Source of the DNA: Arthrobacter sp. C2
Lineage (GTDB): Bacteria; Actinomycetota; Actinomycetes; Actinomycetales; Micrococcaceae
Reading direction: 5' to 3'
DNA length: 64,000 nucleotides
Assembly: GCA_024207135.1 (NCBI GenBank)
Contig: CP042428.1
Location: forward strand, 2,108,001 to 2,172,000
In this document: one piece after another, positions 7,191 to 15,454 of the stretch
Layout: every line of letters begins with the position of its first letter
How positions within the stretch are numbered: the first letter of the stretch is position 1
Position numbers and translations under genes: made by a program
The notes under the pieces: generated by a model
Told to the model about the DNA's origin: nothing
Seen by the model: only the letters and a program-made list of their open reading frames with translations
Database searches by the model: none

Positions 7191-9587
7191 CTAGCCGCTC
7201 AGCCCGGCGCGGCGCAGGGCCTCGGCCATGGCCGTGTTGCCTCCCGCAGGCTTGGCCTCGCGGGAAGCCGCCGGCTTGTTTCCGCGCGGAGCACCCTGGG
7301 CCCCGTGCGGGGTACGGGATTCGGCGCTGCGCGGACCGCGGGGCCCGCGCTCGGGCTTCTCAGCCTTGGCACCGGGCTCGTCGTCCAGGCGCAGGGTCAG
7401 GGAGATGCGCTTGCGCGCCGGATCCACCTCGAGTACCTTGACCTTCACGACCTGCCCGGAGGTGACGACCTCGCGCGGATCGGAAATGAACTTGTTGCTC
7501 ATGGCCGAGACGTGCACCAGCCCGTCTTGGTGGACGCCCACGTCGACGAAGGCGCCGAAGGCGGCCACGTTGGAAACGGTGCCTTCCAGGATCATGCCGA
7601 CCTGCAGGTCTCCGATCTTTTCCACCCCCTCCTTGAGGTTCGCGGTCTTGAAGTCGGGGCGCGGGTCCCGGGCCGGGCGCACCAGTTCGGAAATGACGTC
7701 CTTGACGGTGGGCAAGCCGAATTGCTCGGTGACAAATTCCCTGGCATCCAACGAGTCCACCGACTGGTTCTTGGCGGTGGCCGCGGCCAGCAGTGTCTCG
7801 GCCAGGCCGTAGGCCTCGGGGTGAACGGCCGAGGCATCCAGCGGCTGCTTGCCGCCGGTGATGCGCAGGAATCCGGCGCACTGTTCGAACGCCTTGGCGC
7901 CCAGGCGCGGGACCTTCAGCAGGGACTTGCGGGTGGCGAAGGGGCCGTTGGCGTTGCGGTGCTCGACGATGTTGCGACTCAGCAGGGAGCCGACGCCGGC
8001 GACCCGGGCCAGCAGCGCCGGGGATGCGGTGTTCACGTCCACGCCCACCGCGTTCACGCAGTCCTCGACCACCGCATCCAGTGAGCGGTCGAGCTTCGCC
8101 GGGGTCAAATCGTGCTGGTACTGGCCCACGCCGATGGACTTGGGTTCGATCTTCACCAGTTCGGCCAGCGGATCCTGCAGGCGTCGGGCAATCGAGACCG
8201 CCCCGCGGATTGACACGTCCAGCTCCGGCAGTTCCGCACTGGCCAGCGCGGAGGCCGAATACACCGAGGCGCCCGCCTCGGAGACGATGACCTTGGCGGG
8301 CTTGTTGGTCAGCTTGGCGATGACCTCGCCGGCCAGCTTGTCGGTTTCCCGGCTGGCGGTGCCGTTGCCCACGGCGATGAGCTCGGTGCCGTGCTTGGCG
8401 GCCAGGGCCACCAGCGTGTCAACGGCTTGGTTCCACTTGTTCGCCGGGGCATGCGGATAGATCGTGGCGATGTCCACGACCTTCCCGGTGGCATCCACGA
8501 CGGCGACCTTCACCCCGGTGCGCAGCCCCGGGTCCAGGCCCAGCACCGAGCGGTTTCCGGCCGGGGCCGCGAGCAGCACGTCGCGCAGGTTCGCGGCGAA
8601 GACCTTCACGGATGCTTCCTCCGCGGCCTCGAAAAGCCGGGTGCGCAGGTCGGATTCGAGTCGGGCCAGCAGCCGGCCGCGCCAGGCCAGCCGCACGGTT
8701 TGGGCCAGCCATTTTCCGGCCGGTGCATCGGCTGCCGCGGTGATGCCCAGGGACTTGGCGACCGCAGCCTCGTAGGAAGCGCGCGCCTCGGCCAGCGCCG
8801 CGTCGTCGCGCGGGTCCGCCTCGGCAAGTTCCAGGTCCAGCACGCCCTCGCGTTCCCCGCGCAGCAGCGCCAGGATCCGGTGCGAGGGCTGGGTGGCCAC
8901 GGGCTGGACGAAATCCTCGTAGTCGGAGAACTTGGCCGCGTCCGCAGCCGGGGCACCTGCCGCGGTCTTCGAGGCGATCTTGCCCCGGGACCACAAGCGC
9001 TCCCGCAGGTCGGAGACCAGCACCGCATCCTGGGAGGCCCGCTCGGTGAGGATGGCGCGGGCACCGGCGAGCGCCTCGGTGGCGGCGTTGATCTCGTGCT
9101 CCGGGTTCAGGAACGTTGCCCCCAGCGTCTCCGGATCCTGGGACGGATCCTTGATGAGCGAATCGGCTAGCGGTTCAAGGCCGGCCTCGCGGGCGATCTG
9201 GGCCTTGGTGCGCCGCTTGGACTTGTAGGGCAGGTAGAGGTCTTCGAGTTCCGCCTTGGTCGTTGCGGCCCCGATCGCGGATTCCAGCTCCTCGGTGAGC
9301 TTGCCGGCTTCCGCGATGGCCTTGAGGATTGCGGCCCGCCGTTCCTCGAGTTCGCGCAGGTAACGCAGTCGTTCCTCCAGCATGCGCAATTGCGCATCAT
9401 CAAGGGTCCCGGTGGCTTCCTTGCGGTACCTGGCAATGAAGGGAACGGTGGATCCGCCATCGAGGAGCTCGATGGCGGCCCTGACTTGCCATGGGGAAAC
9501 GGGTGCCCCGGCTGTGGAAAGTTCTGCGGCAATGGTCTGGATTATTCGGCTCTGGCTCACCCTTCCAGTTTGCCGCATGGGCACCAC
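7191..9587 (-). CDS. tex: Tex family RNA-binding transcription accessory protein
   Basis: Full-length Tex, about 790 residues. The N-terminal helical part has the family motif VPFIARYRKEATGTLDD; a YqgF/RuvX-like fold follows (VLGLDPGLRTGVKVAVVD), then helix-hairpin-helix motifs and an S1 RNA-binding domain around residues 640-710 (GAFVDVGVHQDGLVHVSAMS). The C-terminus is a basic, disordered Pro/Arg/Lys-rich tail. Tex proteins associate with RNA polymerase and nucleic acids and affect transcription or mRNA turnover. The start is ambiguous: GTG 9587, ATG 9578 and GTG 9560 are in frame, and none has a well-spaced ribosome site. Confidence 0.93.
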   Translation of the reverse strand: MVPMRQTGRVSQSRIIQTIAAELSTAGAPVSPWQVRAAIELLDGGSTVPFIARYRKEATGTLDDAQLRMLEERLRYLRELEERRAAILKAIAEAGKLTEELESAIGAATTKAELEDLYLPYKSKRRTKAQIAREAGLEPLADSLIKDPSQDPETLGATFLNPEHEINAATEALAGARAILTERASQDAVLVSDLRERLWSRGKIASKTAAGAPAADAAKFSDYEDFVQPVATQPSHRILALLRGEREGVLDLELAEADPRDDAALAEARASYEAAVAKSLGITAAADAPAGKWLAQTVRLAWRGRLLARLESDLRTRLFEAAEEASVKVFAANLRDVLLAAPAGNRSVLGLDPGLRTGVKVAVVDATGKVVDIATIYPHAPANKWNQAVDTLVALAAKHGTELIAVGNGTASRETDKLAGEVIAKLTNKPAKVIVSEAGASVYSASALASAELPELDVSIRGAVSIARRLQDPLAELVKIEPKSIGVGQYQHDLTPAKLDRSLDAVVEDCVNAVGVDVNTASPALLARVAGVGSLLSRNIVEHRNANGPFATRKSLLKVPRLGAKAFEQCAGFLRITGGKQPLDASAVHPEAYGLAETLLAAATAKNQSVDSLDAREFVTEQFGLPTVKDVISELVRPARDPRPDFKTANLKEGVEKIGDLQVGMILEGTVSNVAAFGAFVDVGVHQDGLVHVSAMSNKFISDPREVVTSGQVVKVKVLEVDPARKRISLTLRLDDEPGAKAEKPERGPRGPRSAESRTPHGAQGAPRGNKPAASREAKPAGGNTAMAEALRRAGLSG

Positions 9588-9689
9588 GGCTCACAGTCAC
9601 CGGGTCCACGAGAGCCGTGTGTCGCACAGGTGCCGTTCACATGGTTGGGGATCGGGATCCACCGGTGCTAGGTTGGGCCAAGGACTCGA

Positions 9690-9760
9690 CACGGGGTGCC
9701 GCCTGGCGGCTGAGAGATAGACCCGTTGAACCTGATCTCGATAATCCGAGCGAAGGGATG
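9690..9760 (+). promoter_or_regulatory. TPP (THI-box) riboswitch
   Basis: The conserved segments appear in order: CGGGGTGCC, GGCTGAGA, ACCCGTTGAACCTGATC, GATAATCC and GCGAAGGGAT. This is the thiamine pyrophosphate aptamer, on the plus strand, 93 nt before the SDR start. A short GCCGGTCCGGC inverted repeat right after it could be part of the expression platform. In bacteria such elements normally switch genes off when thiamine is plentiful, so the two genes behind it should belong to thiamine metabolism or uptake. Confidence 0.93.
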
Positions 9761-9852
9761 CCGGTCCGGCATGACGCATGGTGGCGCCCCGCTTTTGGGT
9801 ACCTCGTGGCGGTTCCATGGCATCCTTTCGCTCCAACGAAAGGTGCAAGAGA

Positions 9853-10617
9853 ATGCTCATCAAGGACCAAATCGTACTTGTCACCGGTGCCGGCCGCGGC
9901 CTGGGCACCGACCTGGCCCGCGCCTTCGCCCGTGAGGGAGCACGGCTCGTGCTGAACTACCGCTCCAGTGAGGCCGGGGCCCAGGAACTGGCCGCAGAGT
10001 TCGGGGAGGATCGCGCGATTGCGATACGAGCCGACGTCTCGGAACCCGAACAGGTCGCCGAGCTGGTCGCCACTGCGCAGGAACACTTTGGCGCCCCTAT
10101 CACCACGGTGATCAACAATGCCCTGCCGGACTTTTCCTTCAACGGCGATGCCCGCTCCAAGGCGGACGGGATCGGGTACACGGAATTCGGGGCGCAATTC
10201 ACCGGCATCATCGGCGGAGCATTGAACACCATCCAGGCGACCTTGCCGGGCATGAAATCCGCAGGCTTCGGCAACATCGTCAACATCGGAACGAACCTCT
10301 TCCAGAACCCCGTGGTCCCGTACCACGACTACACCGCGGCCAAGGCGGCACTGCTGTCGCTGACCCGCACGTTCGCGTCGGACCTGGGCCCCGAGAACAT
10401 CCGCGTCAACATGATCTCCGGGGGCCTGCTGCGCACCACCGATGCCTCGGCGGCCACCCCGGAGGAGGTCTTTGACCTGATTGCCGGTTCCACTCCCCTG
10501 CGCCGGGTCACCTCCCCGGCGGAGTTCGCCGATGCCGCCCTGCTCTTTGCCTCGCCCTGGTCGCGGGCGGTGACCGGGCAGAACCTGGTGGTCGACGGCG
10601 GCCTGGTGATGAATTAG
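9853..10617 (+). CDS. SDR family oxidoreductase under a TPP riboswitch
   Basis: 254 residues, classical short-chain dehydrogenase: NAD(P)-binding TGAGRGLG near the N-terminus, NNALP, and the catalytic YTAAK. The position normally holding the catalytic Ser, 13 residues before the Tyr, reads Thr (NIGTN), which is unusual. The C-terminus ends GQNLVVDGG like FabG-type enzymes. The start ATG 9853 has GAAAGG upstream; the open frame extends further up into the riboswitch region but is not needed. It is followed after 15 nt by the monooxygenase gene, so they form one operon. Substrate unknown; the riboswitch suggests a thiamine-related compound. Confidence 0.85.
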   Translation: MLIKDQIVLVTGAGRGLGTDLARAFAREGARLVLNYRSSEAGAQELAAEFGEDRAIAIRADVSEPEQVAELVATAQEHFGAPITTVINNALPDFSFNGDARSKADGIGYTEFGAQFTGIIGGALNTIQATLPGMKSAGFGNIVNIGTNLFQNPVVPYHDYTAAKAALLSLTRTFASDLGPENIRVNMISGGLLRTTDASAATPEEVFDLIAGSTPLRRVTSPAEFADAALLFASPWSRAVTGQNLVVDGGLVMN

Positions 10618-10632
10618 GAGGAGGGCAAAACC

Positions 10633-11967
10633 ATGGATTCGACACGCCAACTGCACCTGAACGCCTTCATCTACGGTGCCGGCCACCACACCATGGGGTG
10701 GCGCCACCCCGACTCCAGCGCCGACCGCGTCGGCGACATCGCCTACTACGAGGAACTGGCCCGGCTGGCCGAACGTGGTTGCCTGGATGCGGTGTTCTTT
10801 GCCGACGGGCAAAGCGTCAACCACGAGTACGCGGCGGGAATCCCCTGGTTCCTCGAACCGGTGACCGCGCTGAGCGCCATGGCGCGGGCCACCGAGCATA
10901 TTGGTCTGGTCACCACGATCTCTGCGAGCTTCTACACCCCGTTCCATGCCGCCCGGCTGCTGGCGTCCCTCGACCACATCAGTGCGGGCCGCTCGGGCAT
11001 CAACGTGGTGACCTCCATGTTCGACGCCGAGGCCCGCAACCACGGGATGGATGCCTTGCCGGGGCACGCACAACGCTACGAACGTGCCGAGGAGTTCATG
11101 GACGCGGTGCAGAGACTGTGGGATTCGTGGTCGGATTCGGCACTGGTGGTCGACCGTGAGGCCGGCCAATACCTCGATCCCTCCCAGATCCGCCCGATCA
11201 ACCACCGCGGCAACCATTTCACGGTTGCCGGCCCGCTGACCGTCCCGCGGTGCCCGCAGGGGCGTCCGGTGCTTTTCCAGGCCGGATCCTCGGAGGCCGG
11301 GCGTTCCTTTGCCGCCCGGTACGCCGAAGCGATCTACTCGGTTTCCTGGGACCGGGAATCGGCCCTGGAATATGCCGCGGACATGCGGAGGCGGTTGGAA
11401 CTTGTGGGGCGGGCCGGGAATTCGGTGCCTATCCTTCCCGGGCTGGTCACCTACATCGGGGCGAGCCGGGAGGAAGCCCGGGAAAAGAAGGCCGCTTTGG
11501 ATTCCTACCTGGATCTCGACTCGGCCATCACCCAACTGAACATGTTCACGGGCCAGGACTACACCTCGCATCCTTTGGATGGGCCGGTGCCTGGGCTGCC
11601 GCCGGCCGAAGGGTTCTCCGGACCGCAGGGCCGCTACCTCACGGTGCAACGCATCATCGAAACGAAGCAGCCCACGCTTCGCGAGTTGCTGGGATTCCTG
11701 GCGGCCGGCGGCGGCCATGCCACCATGATCGGCACGCCCACCGAGGTCGCCGACGAAATCGAGGAGTGGTTCACCACAGGTGCCTGCGACGGCTTCAATC
11801 TCATGTGCCCCAGCTTCCCGGCGGGGCTAGATGACTTCGTGGCACTCGTGGTGCCGATCTTGCAGGCACGTGGCCTTTTCCGCACGTCATACCCGGGCAG
11901 GACCCTGCGCGAAACCCTGGGCCTGTCCAGGCCTGCACGTCTGGAGAACGTACCGGTTTCGGGCTGA
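10633..11967 (+). CDS. LLM-class flavin monooxygenase, NtaA/SnaA/DszA type
   Basis: 444 residues, a typical length. It has the bacterial luciferase-like barrel with FFADGQS, the family block ISASFYTPFHAARLLASLDH, then GRSGINVVTS and a C-terminal TRP-like TYIG region. Relatives (NtaA, SnaA, DszA, EmoA) are FMNH2-dependent oxygenases of chelators, antibiotic precursors or sulfur heterocycles and need a separate flavin reductase, which is not in this window. GGAGGAGG sits 8 nt before ATG. The gene shares the TPP riboswitch with the SDR, so oxidation of a thiazole, pyrimidine or thiamine analogue is an attractive but unproven substrate. Confidence 0.88.
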   Translation: MDSTRQLHLNAFIYGAGHHTMGWRHPDSSADRVGDIAYYEELARLAERGCLDAVFFADGQSVNHEYAAGIPWFLEPVTALSAMARATEHIGLVTTISASFYTPFHAARLLASLDHISAGRSGINVVTSMFDAEARNHGMDALPGHAQRYERAEEFMDAVQRLWDSWSDSALVVDREAGQYLDPSQIRPINHRGNHFTVAGPLTVPRCPQGRPVLFQAGSSEAGRSFAARYAEAIYSVSWDRESALEYAADMRRRLELVGRAGNSVPILPGLVTYIGASREEAREKKAALDSYLDLDSAITQLNMFTGQDYTSHPLDGPVPGLPPAEGFSGPQGRYLTVQRIIETKQPTLRELLGFLAAGGGHATMIGTPTEVADEIEEWFTTGACDGFNLMCPSFPAGLDDFVALVVPILQARGLFRTSYPGRTLRETLGLSRPARLENVPVSG

Positions 11968-11981
11968 TCGCCCGTGCCCGC

Positions 11982-12019
11982 AGGTGGGAGGCCTCGGAGT
12001 TCCCGGCGTTCTCCCACCT
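11982..12019 (+). terminator. Hairpin terminator after monooxygenase
   Basis: AGGTGGGAG pairs with CTCCCACCT across a 20-nt loop just downstream of the operon. Confidence 0.6.
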
Positions 12020-12028
12020 TCGAGCCAC

Positions 12029-12034
12029 TACGAT
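12029..12034 (+). promoter_or_regulatory. -10 box for leaderless lipoprotein mRNA
   Basis: TACGAT lies 7 nt before ATG 12042, the leaderless TANNNT-N7-ATG arrangement. Confidence 0.5.
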
Positions 12035-12041
12035 GGAACGC

Positions 12042-12398
12042 ATGAGATTTTCACGTTCCAAAAATGCCTTGCTCCTTTCCGCTGCCGTCCTGCTGCTCTC
12101 CGTGAGCGGTTGCGCGACCATCGCCGACACCGCTTCCTCCGCGGCGTCCTCGGCAGCAACCCAGCTGGCCGATGGGGCAAAGAAGGAGCTCATCAAGAAG
12201 GTGTGTGCACCGATCAAGGACGGCAGCATCAACGCCTCCGACCTCAAGGTCGTCTCGTCCATGGTGGACGCGGTCCGCGAGGGTGGCCTGCCCCAGGAAA
12301 TCGTCAGTGCACTCGATGATGTGGCGGCCTCAGGCGACAAGGTTCCCGCCGATGTCCAGGCCAGGCTCGTCACCGCCTGCGACAACGCACTTGCCTGA
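12042..12398 (+). CDS. Small predicted lipoprotein
   Basis: 118 residues. The N-terminus MRFSRSKNALLLSAAV leads to the lipobox LSVSGC, so it is lipidated and membrane-anchored after signal peptidase II cleavage. The mature part is short and helical (ATIADTASSAASSAATQLADG), with two further cysteines that may form a disulfide. I do not recognise a family. ATG 12042 is preferred over ATG 12033 because of the -10 box 7 nt upstream and the better signal peptide. Confidence 0.75.
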   Translation: MRFSRSKNALLLSAAVLLLSVSGCATIADTASSAASSAATQLADGAKKELIKKVCAPIKDGSINASDLKVVSSMVDAVREGGLPQEIVSALDDVAASGDKVPADVQARLVTACDNALA

Positions 12399-12446
12399 GC
12401 CGGCACAGGTGTGTTGCAACAACCGCGGCGAAGTCCCCGCGCTGAC

Positions 12447-12452
12447 TAGACT
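12447..12452 (+). promoter_or_regulatory. -10 box for leaderless S4-protein mRNA
   Basis: TAGACT ends 6 nt before ATG 12459, with no Shine-Dalgarno sequence. Confidence 0.5.
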
Positions 12453-12458
12453 GGCGGC

Positions 12459-12836
12459 ATGAAGCAGGAAACAAAGGCTGTCAGAATCGACGCCTGGCTA
12501 TGGTCGATCCGGATCTACAAGACCCGTTCCGCGGCAACCACCGCGTGCCGTGCCGGTCATGTGCGGTTGAACGACAAGCCCGCCAAGGCCGCCCAGATCG
12601 TTGTACCCGGTGACACCATCAGGGTCAGGCAATCGGGATTCGACCGCACCCTGGAAGTGACCGCTGTGATCGCCAAAAGGGTGGGAGCGGACATCGCTAC
12701 CCGTTGCTACATCGACCACACGCCTGTCCGACCCAAGGAAGTCATCCCCCAGGTTCCCGTGAGGGACAGGGGCGCAGGCCGGCCCACGAAGAAAGATCGG
12801 CGTGAGATGGAAAGACTCCGGGACCAGTTCCATTAG
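12459..12836 (+). CDS. S4-domain RNA-binding protein, Hsp15-like
   Basis: 125 residues. The N-terminal S4 RNA-binding domain (RIDAWLWSIRIYKTRSAATTACRAGHVRLN) is followed by a basic tail rich in Arg and Lys. This is the architecture of Hsp15, which in E. coli recycles stalled 50S subunits carrying nascent chains. It stands alone with its own leaderless-type promoter. Confidence 0.88.
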   Translation: MKQETKAVRIDAWLWSIRIYKTRSAATTACRAGHVRLNDKPAKAAQIVVPGDTIRVRQSGFDRTLEVTAVIAKRVGADIATRCYIDHTPVRPKEVIPQVPVRDRGAGRPTKKDRREMERLRDQFH

Positions 12837-12915
12837 ACGGCGACTACGATGGGAATGGATAGCCAATAACGCGGTAGTGAAGCTGTCACAGCCGTTGTCG
12901 CAACAGAGGAGAACC

Positions 12916-13143
12916 ATGAGCCGGAACAAGTCCTGGAACGAACTTTCTGTCGTATCACGCTGGCGCGTCGCCATCCTGGGCATCACGCAGTTGGCACTCC
13001 AGTTCGTTGCCTTGCGCGATCTCGTCAAACGTCCGGCGGCCGAGGTCCGTGGGGCAAAGGGCGCGTGGGCCGCGGCCTCGTTCATCAATTTCCTCGGGCC
13101 CATCGCGTATCTGGCATTCGGACGGACGCGTCGGGTCAAGTAG
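12916..13143 (+). CDS. Small membrane protein, phospholipase D N-terminal-like
   Basis: 75 residues. A polar start (MSRNKSWNELSVVSRWR) is followed by a helix, a charged loop (RDLVKRPAAEVRGAKGAW) and a second helix ending GPIAYLAFGRTRR. This two-helix layout with a final GPIAYLxFGR resembles the short cardiolipin-synthase N-terminal domain often found alone in actinobacteria. AGAGGAGA precedes the ATG at 12916. Function unknown. Confidence 0.75.
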   Translation: MSRNKSWNELSVVSRWRVAILGITQLALQFVALRDLVKRPAAEVRGAKGAWAAASFINFLGPIAYLAFGRTRRVK

Positions 13144-13416
13144 CCACAATTCCGACGCGGGCGGGATCTGGGGATCGCCAAGGCCCGGCCAGGCTTGAAA
13201 ATCGAATTCGGTCCTAGCACGGCAATGTCCAGCAGACGATACTTTTCGCCGGGACACGCCTCCCAACGGAGAACCGGTGGCAGGGAAGTTCCAGGATCAT
13301 TGCTCCAACCGGGCCCAATATTGCTCAATGAAGTCGGGCATCAATCTTTACCGATTGCCAACACCGGTCGAATTCCCCACGAATCTGCAGAACCACGGGC
13401 GATGAATTCCCTGGGT

Positions 13417-14547
13417 TCACTCGGAAGCCGTGCTGCTGCTGCCCGCGTTGGCGAACTGTTCCGGCCTGGGCGGAATGCTCCTTGGCACAGGGGGCAGGCC
13501 AATCTCGGACCGGAGAATCTGTTTGGCCTTGGTGTTGGTGCGACGGACCCAATTTCCGGCCTTTTCCCAGGAACTGTCGCGCACAAAGAGCATGTCCAGG
13601 GCGATCATCGCCAAGGAGAACGACCAAAGCCCCATGAAGAATCCGATCCCGACGTGCATGCCCAGGAGCAGGACGAGGGAAAGATAGCGGGTGTACTTCC
13701 ACAGCAGCAGCACCGGGAAGAGCAGCTGGAAGTAGATGGATACCCACGTTGCCACCAACACGGCCGGCGTGATCTGCCAGGCAAGCTCGCTCAGAAGCGG
13801 AACAACCTGGAAGGCATCCAGGTTCAGGGAGTAGTACAAGGCACTGCCCTCGAGCCATTCCTTGCCCATCAGCTTGAAGATGCCCGAGTTCACATAGACC
13901 AGCATGATTTGGTAGCAGCACAGCATCAAGGCGGTGTTGTGGAGGCCCGCCCCCAGCCACAGGGGAACCGGGAAGTGCTTCTGTGTATAGGACTTTCGGT
14001 GGCCACGCCGCTTCTGCAGCCAGGCATCGACCGACCAATGCTTGCTCAGATTCGCAAAAATCAAGAATGAAAGGGTGATGCGGAAAATGGTGTCGCCACC
14101 GTTGGTCACCAGCATGCTGTTCGACTGCAAACCAATCCAGAACAGCAGCATCACCGGGGTGACGAACCGTGTCTTGTACCCTACAAGAAACAACAGGACC
14201 AGAACGATCAGGCTCCAGTAGGACAGGTCAAAGACGAAAGTATTGTCTTTGGGGAACATTTTTTCAATAAAGAATGGGTAGCCCCGGCGCTTGATTTCCG
14301 GTTCGAGCCACGTCGAGGCAAAGCCCCAGAGGTAGGCGCGGTCCCCATAGCTGGGAATGAGAAACAGCAACATGCCGACGGCGTAGATGATTCTCAGCAG
14401 GGAGAAGCTGCGGGTGGCACGGTAAGCCCCGGTAGCCCATGCTACAAATCGATCGATCTGCCGTGACGCCCACGACGAATCCGATGACGTCGACGATCCT
14501 TGTGCGGCGGAGTTGATGCTCGTGGCCAAGTACTTCTTCACGGTCAT
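13417..14547 (-). CDS. HTTM-domain membrane protein
   Basis: 376 residues with about eight hydrophobic helices and the HTTM pattern: RSFSLLRIIYAVGMLLFLIP, SIYFQLLFPVLLLW near the middle and GMHVGIGFFMGLWSFSLAMIALD near the end. HTTM proteins are related to the vitamin K-dependent gamma-glutamyl carboxylase membrane domain; their bacterial function is mostly unknown. The ATG overlaps the stop of the DUF5819 gene by four bases, so the two are translationally coupled. Base composition is lower in GC than in flanking genes. Confidence 0.85.
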   Translation of the reverse strand: MTVKKYLATSINSAAQGSSTSSDSSWASRQIDRFVAWATGAYRATRSFSLLRIIYAVGMLLFLIPSYGDRAYLWGFASTWLEPEIKRRGYPFFIEKMFPKDNTFVFDLSYWSLIVLVLLFLVGYKTRFVTPVMLLFWIGLQSNSMLVTNGGDTIFRITLSFLIFANLSKHWSVDAWLQKRRGHRKSYTQKHFPVPLWLGAGLHNTALMLCCYQIMLVYVNSGIFKLMGKEWLEGSALYYSLNLDAFQVVPLLSELAWQITPAVLVATWVSIYFQLLFPVLLLWKYTRYLSLVLLLGMHVGIGFFMGLWSFSLAMIALDMLFVRDSSWEKAGNWVRRTNTKAKQILRSEIGLPPVPRSIPPRPEQFANAGSSSTASE

Positions 14548-15296
14548 TGCTTTCCGCCATTCCGCTCGATGACCCCTGCGTATTCGTTGACGACCGCACC
14601 ATCGATCGTGACGTTCGATTGACGCCATCCGAACACCAGATCTGAAAGTTTGAATTGCTGTTCAGCATCAAACCGGTGCTCAAAGTCGTTCGCGCGCGTG
14701 CGCTCCGCCTTCCACCGGACCCGTTCGATGTCTTCACCGAAGTAAGCGGTGGCGAAGATCGTGGCGTAGCGCATCATCATGTAGTCGTAGCGCAGGAAAC
14801 TGATGACGGAGCTGCGGTTATTGCCGGCGTCGACCAGTTTTTGAATCAACTCGGAGTTCCCGATCGGCTGAAAGCCGTTTCCTGATCGTTCAATGAAGGT
14901 ATCCCGGGCGATCTTCTTCTGAGCCGCGGTCAGCTTGTTGTATCTACCTTGATAGGCACCCATGGCGTTCAACGACTGTTTATGGATCCTGGATGTAGCC
15001 CAATTGCCCAGGGAGTTGCCTTGCTCGATATCGGTGATGTTGACCCATTCCGATTTGACCAGCGATCCGTTGGCATCCCGCCACTGAGCTTGGAAGGAGA
15101 AATCCGTATTGACTTTCATGATGCTGGGAGCAAAGACGTTCCACTTCTGCGTGTAATACGGTGAAGCGACCGAGAATACCGCAGCGCGCACAGGCGTATT
15201 GGGCGAGACCACCACGAGGCTCACAAATACATAGGTGACCACGGCCAGGGCCGACAGCATCCCCATGATCCGGGGTTTGTTCAGAGGACGTTTCAT
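14544..15296 (-). CDS. DUF5819 family protein
   Basis: 250 residues. One N-terminal membrane helix (GMLSALAVVTYVFVSLVVV) is followed by a soluble domain with SPYYTQKWNVFAPSI, the signature of DUF5819. The gene starts at ATG 15296 with CGGAGA upstream. DUF5819 and HTTM genes commonly occur as neighbours, suggesting a membrane complex: here they overlap and sit directly downstream of a surface protein gene. The biochemical role is not known. One sampled 60-nt line (14641-14700) contains 30 G+C, low for this window. Confidence 0.85.
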   Translation of the reverse strand: MKRPLNKPRIMGMLSALAVVTYVFVSLVVVSPNTPVRAAVFSVASPYYTQKWNVFAPSIMKVNTDFSFQAQWRDANGSLVKSEWVNITDIEQGNSLGNWATSRIHKQSLNAMGAYQGRYNKLTAAQKKIARDTFIERSGNGFQPIGNSELIQKLVDAGNNRSSVISFLRYDYMMMRYATIFATAYFGEDIERVRWKAERTRANDFEHRFDAEQQFKLSDLVFGWRQSNVTIDGAVVNEYAGVIERNGGKQ

Positions 15297-15406
15297 CAAA
15301 TCTCCGTAAAGGCAACGGCCGCGATCGATTTTCAAACCACAAGCCTGGGCTCAGCTGGCCGTTGGAACTCCAACAACCGGTTGCCCTGGATCGGGCGAAA
15401 GGGCAA

Positions 15407-15428
15407 GCCGGGACCAAAAGGTCCCGGC
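15407..15428 (-). terminator. Hairpin terminator after surface protein gene
   Basis: GCCGGGACC and GGTCCCGGC form a perfect 9-bp stem with a four-base loop, 27 nt beyond the stop of the surface protein gene. Confidence 0.7.
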
Positions 15429-15454
15429 CAGCCCATTCACCGTAAATTCAAGCG

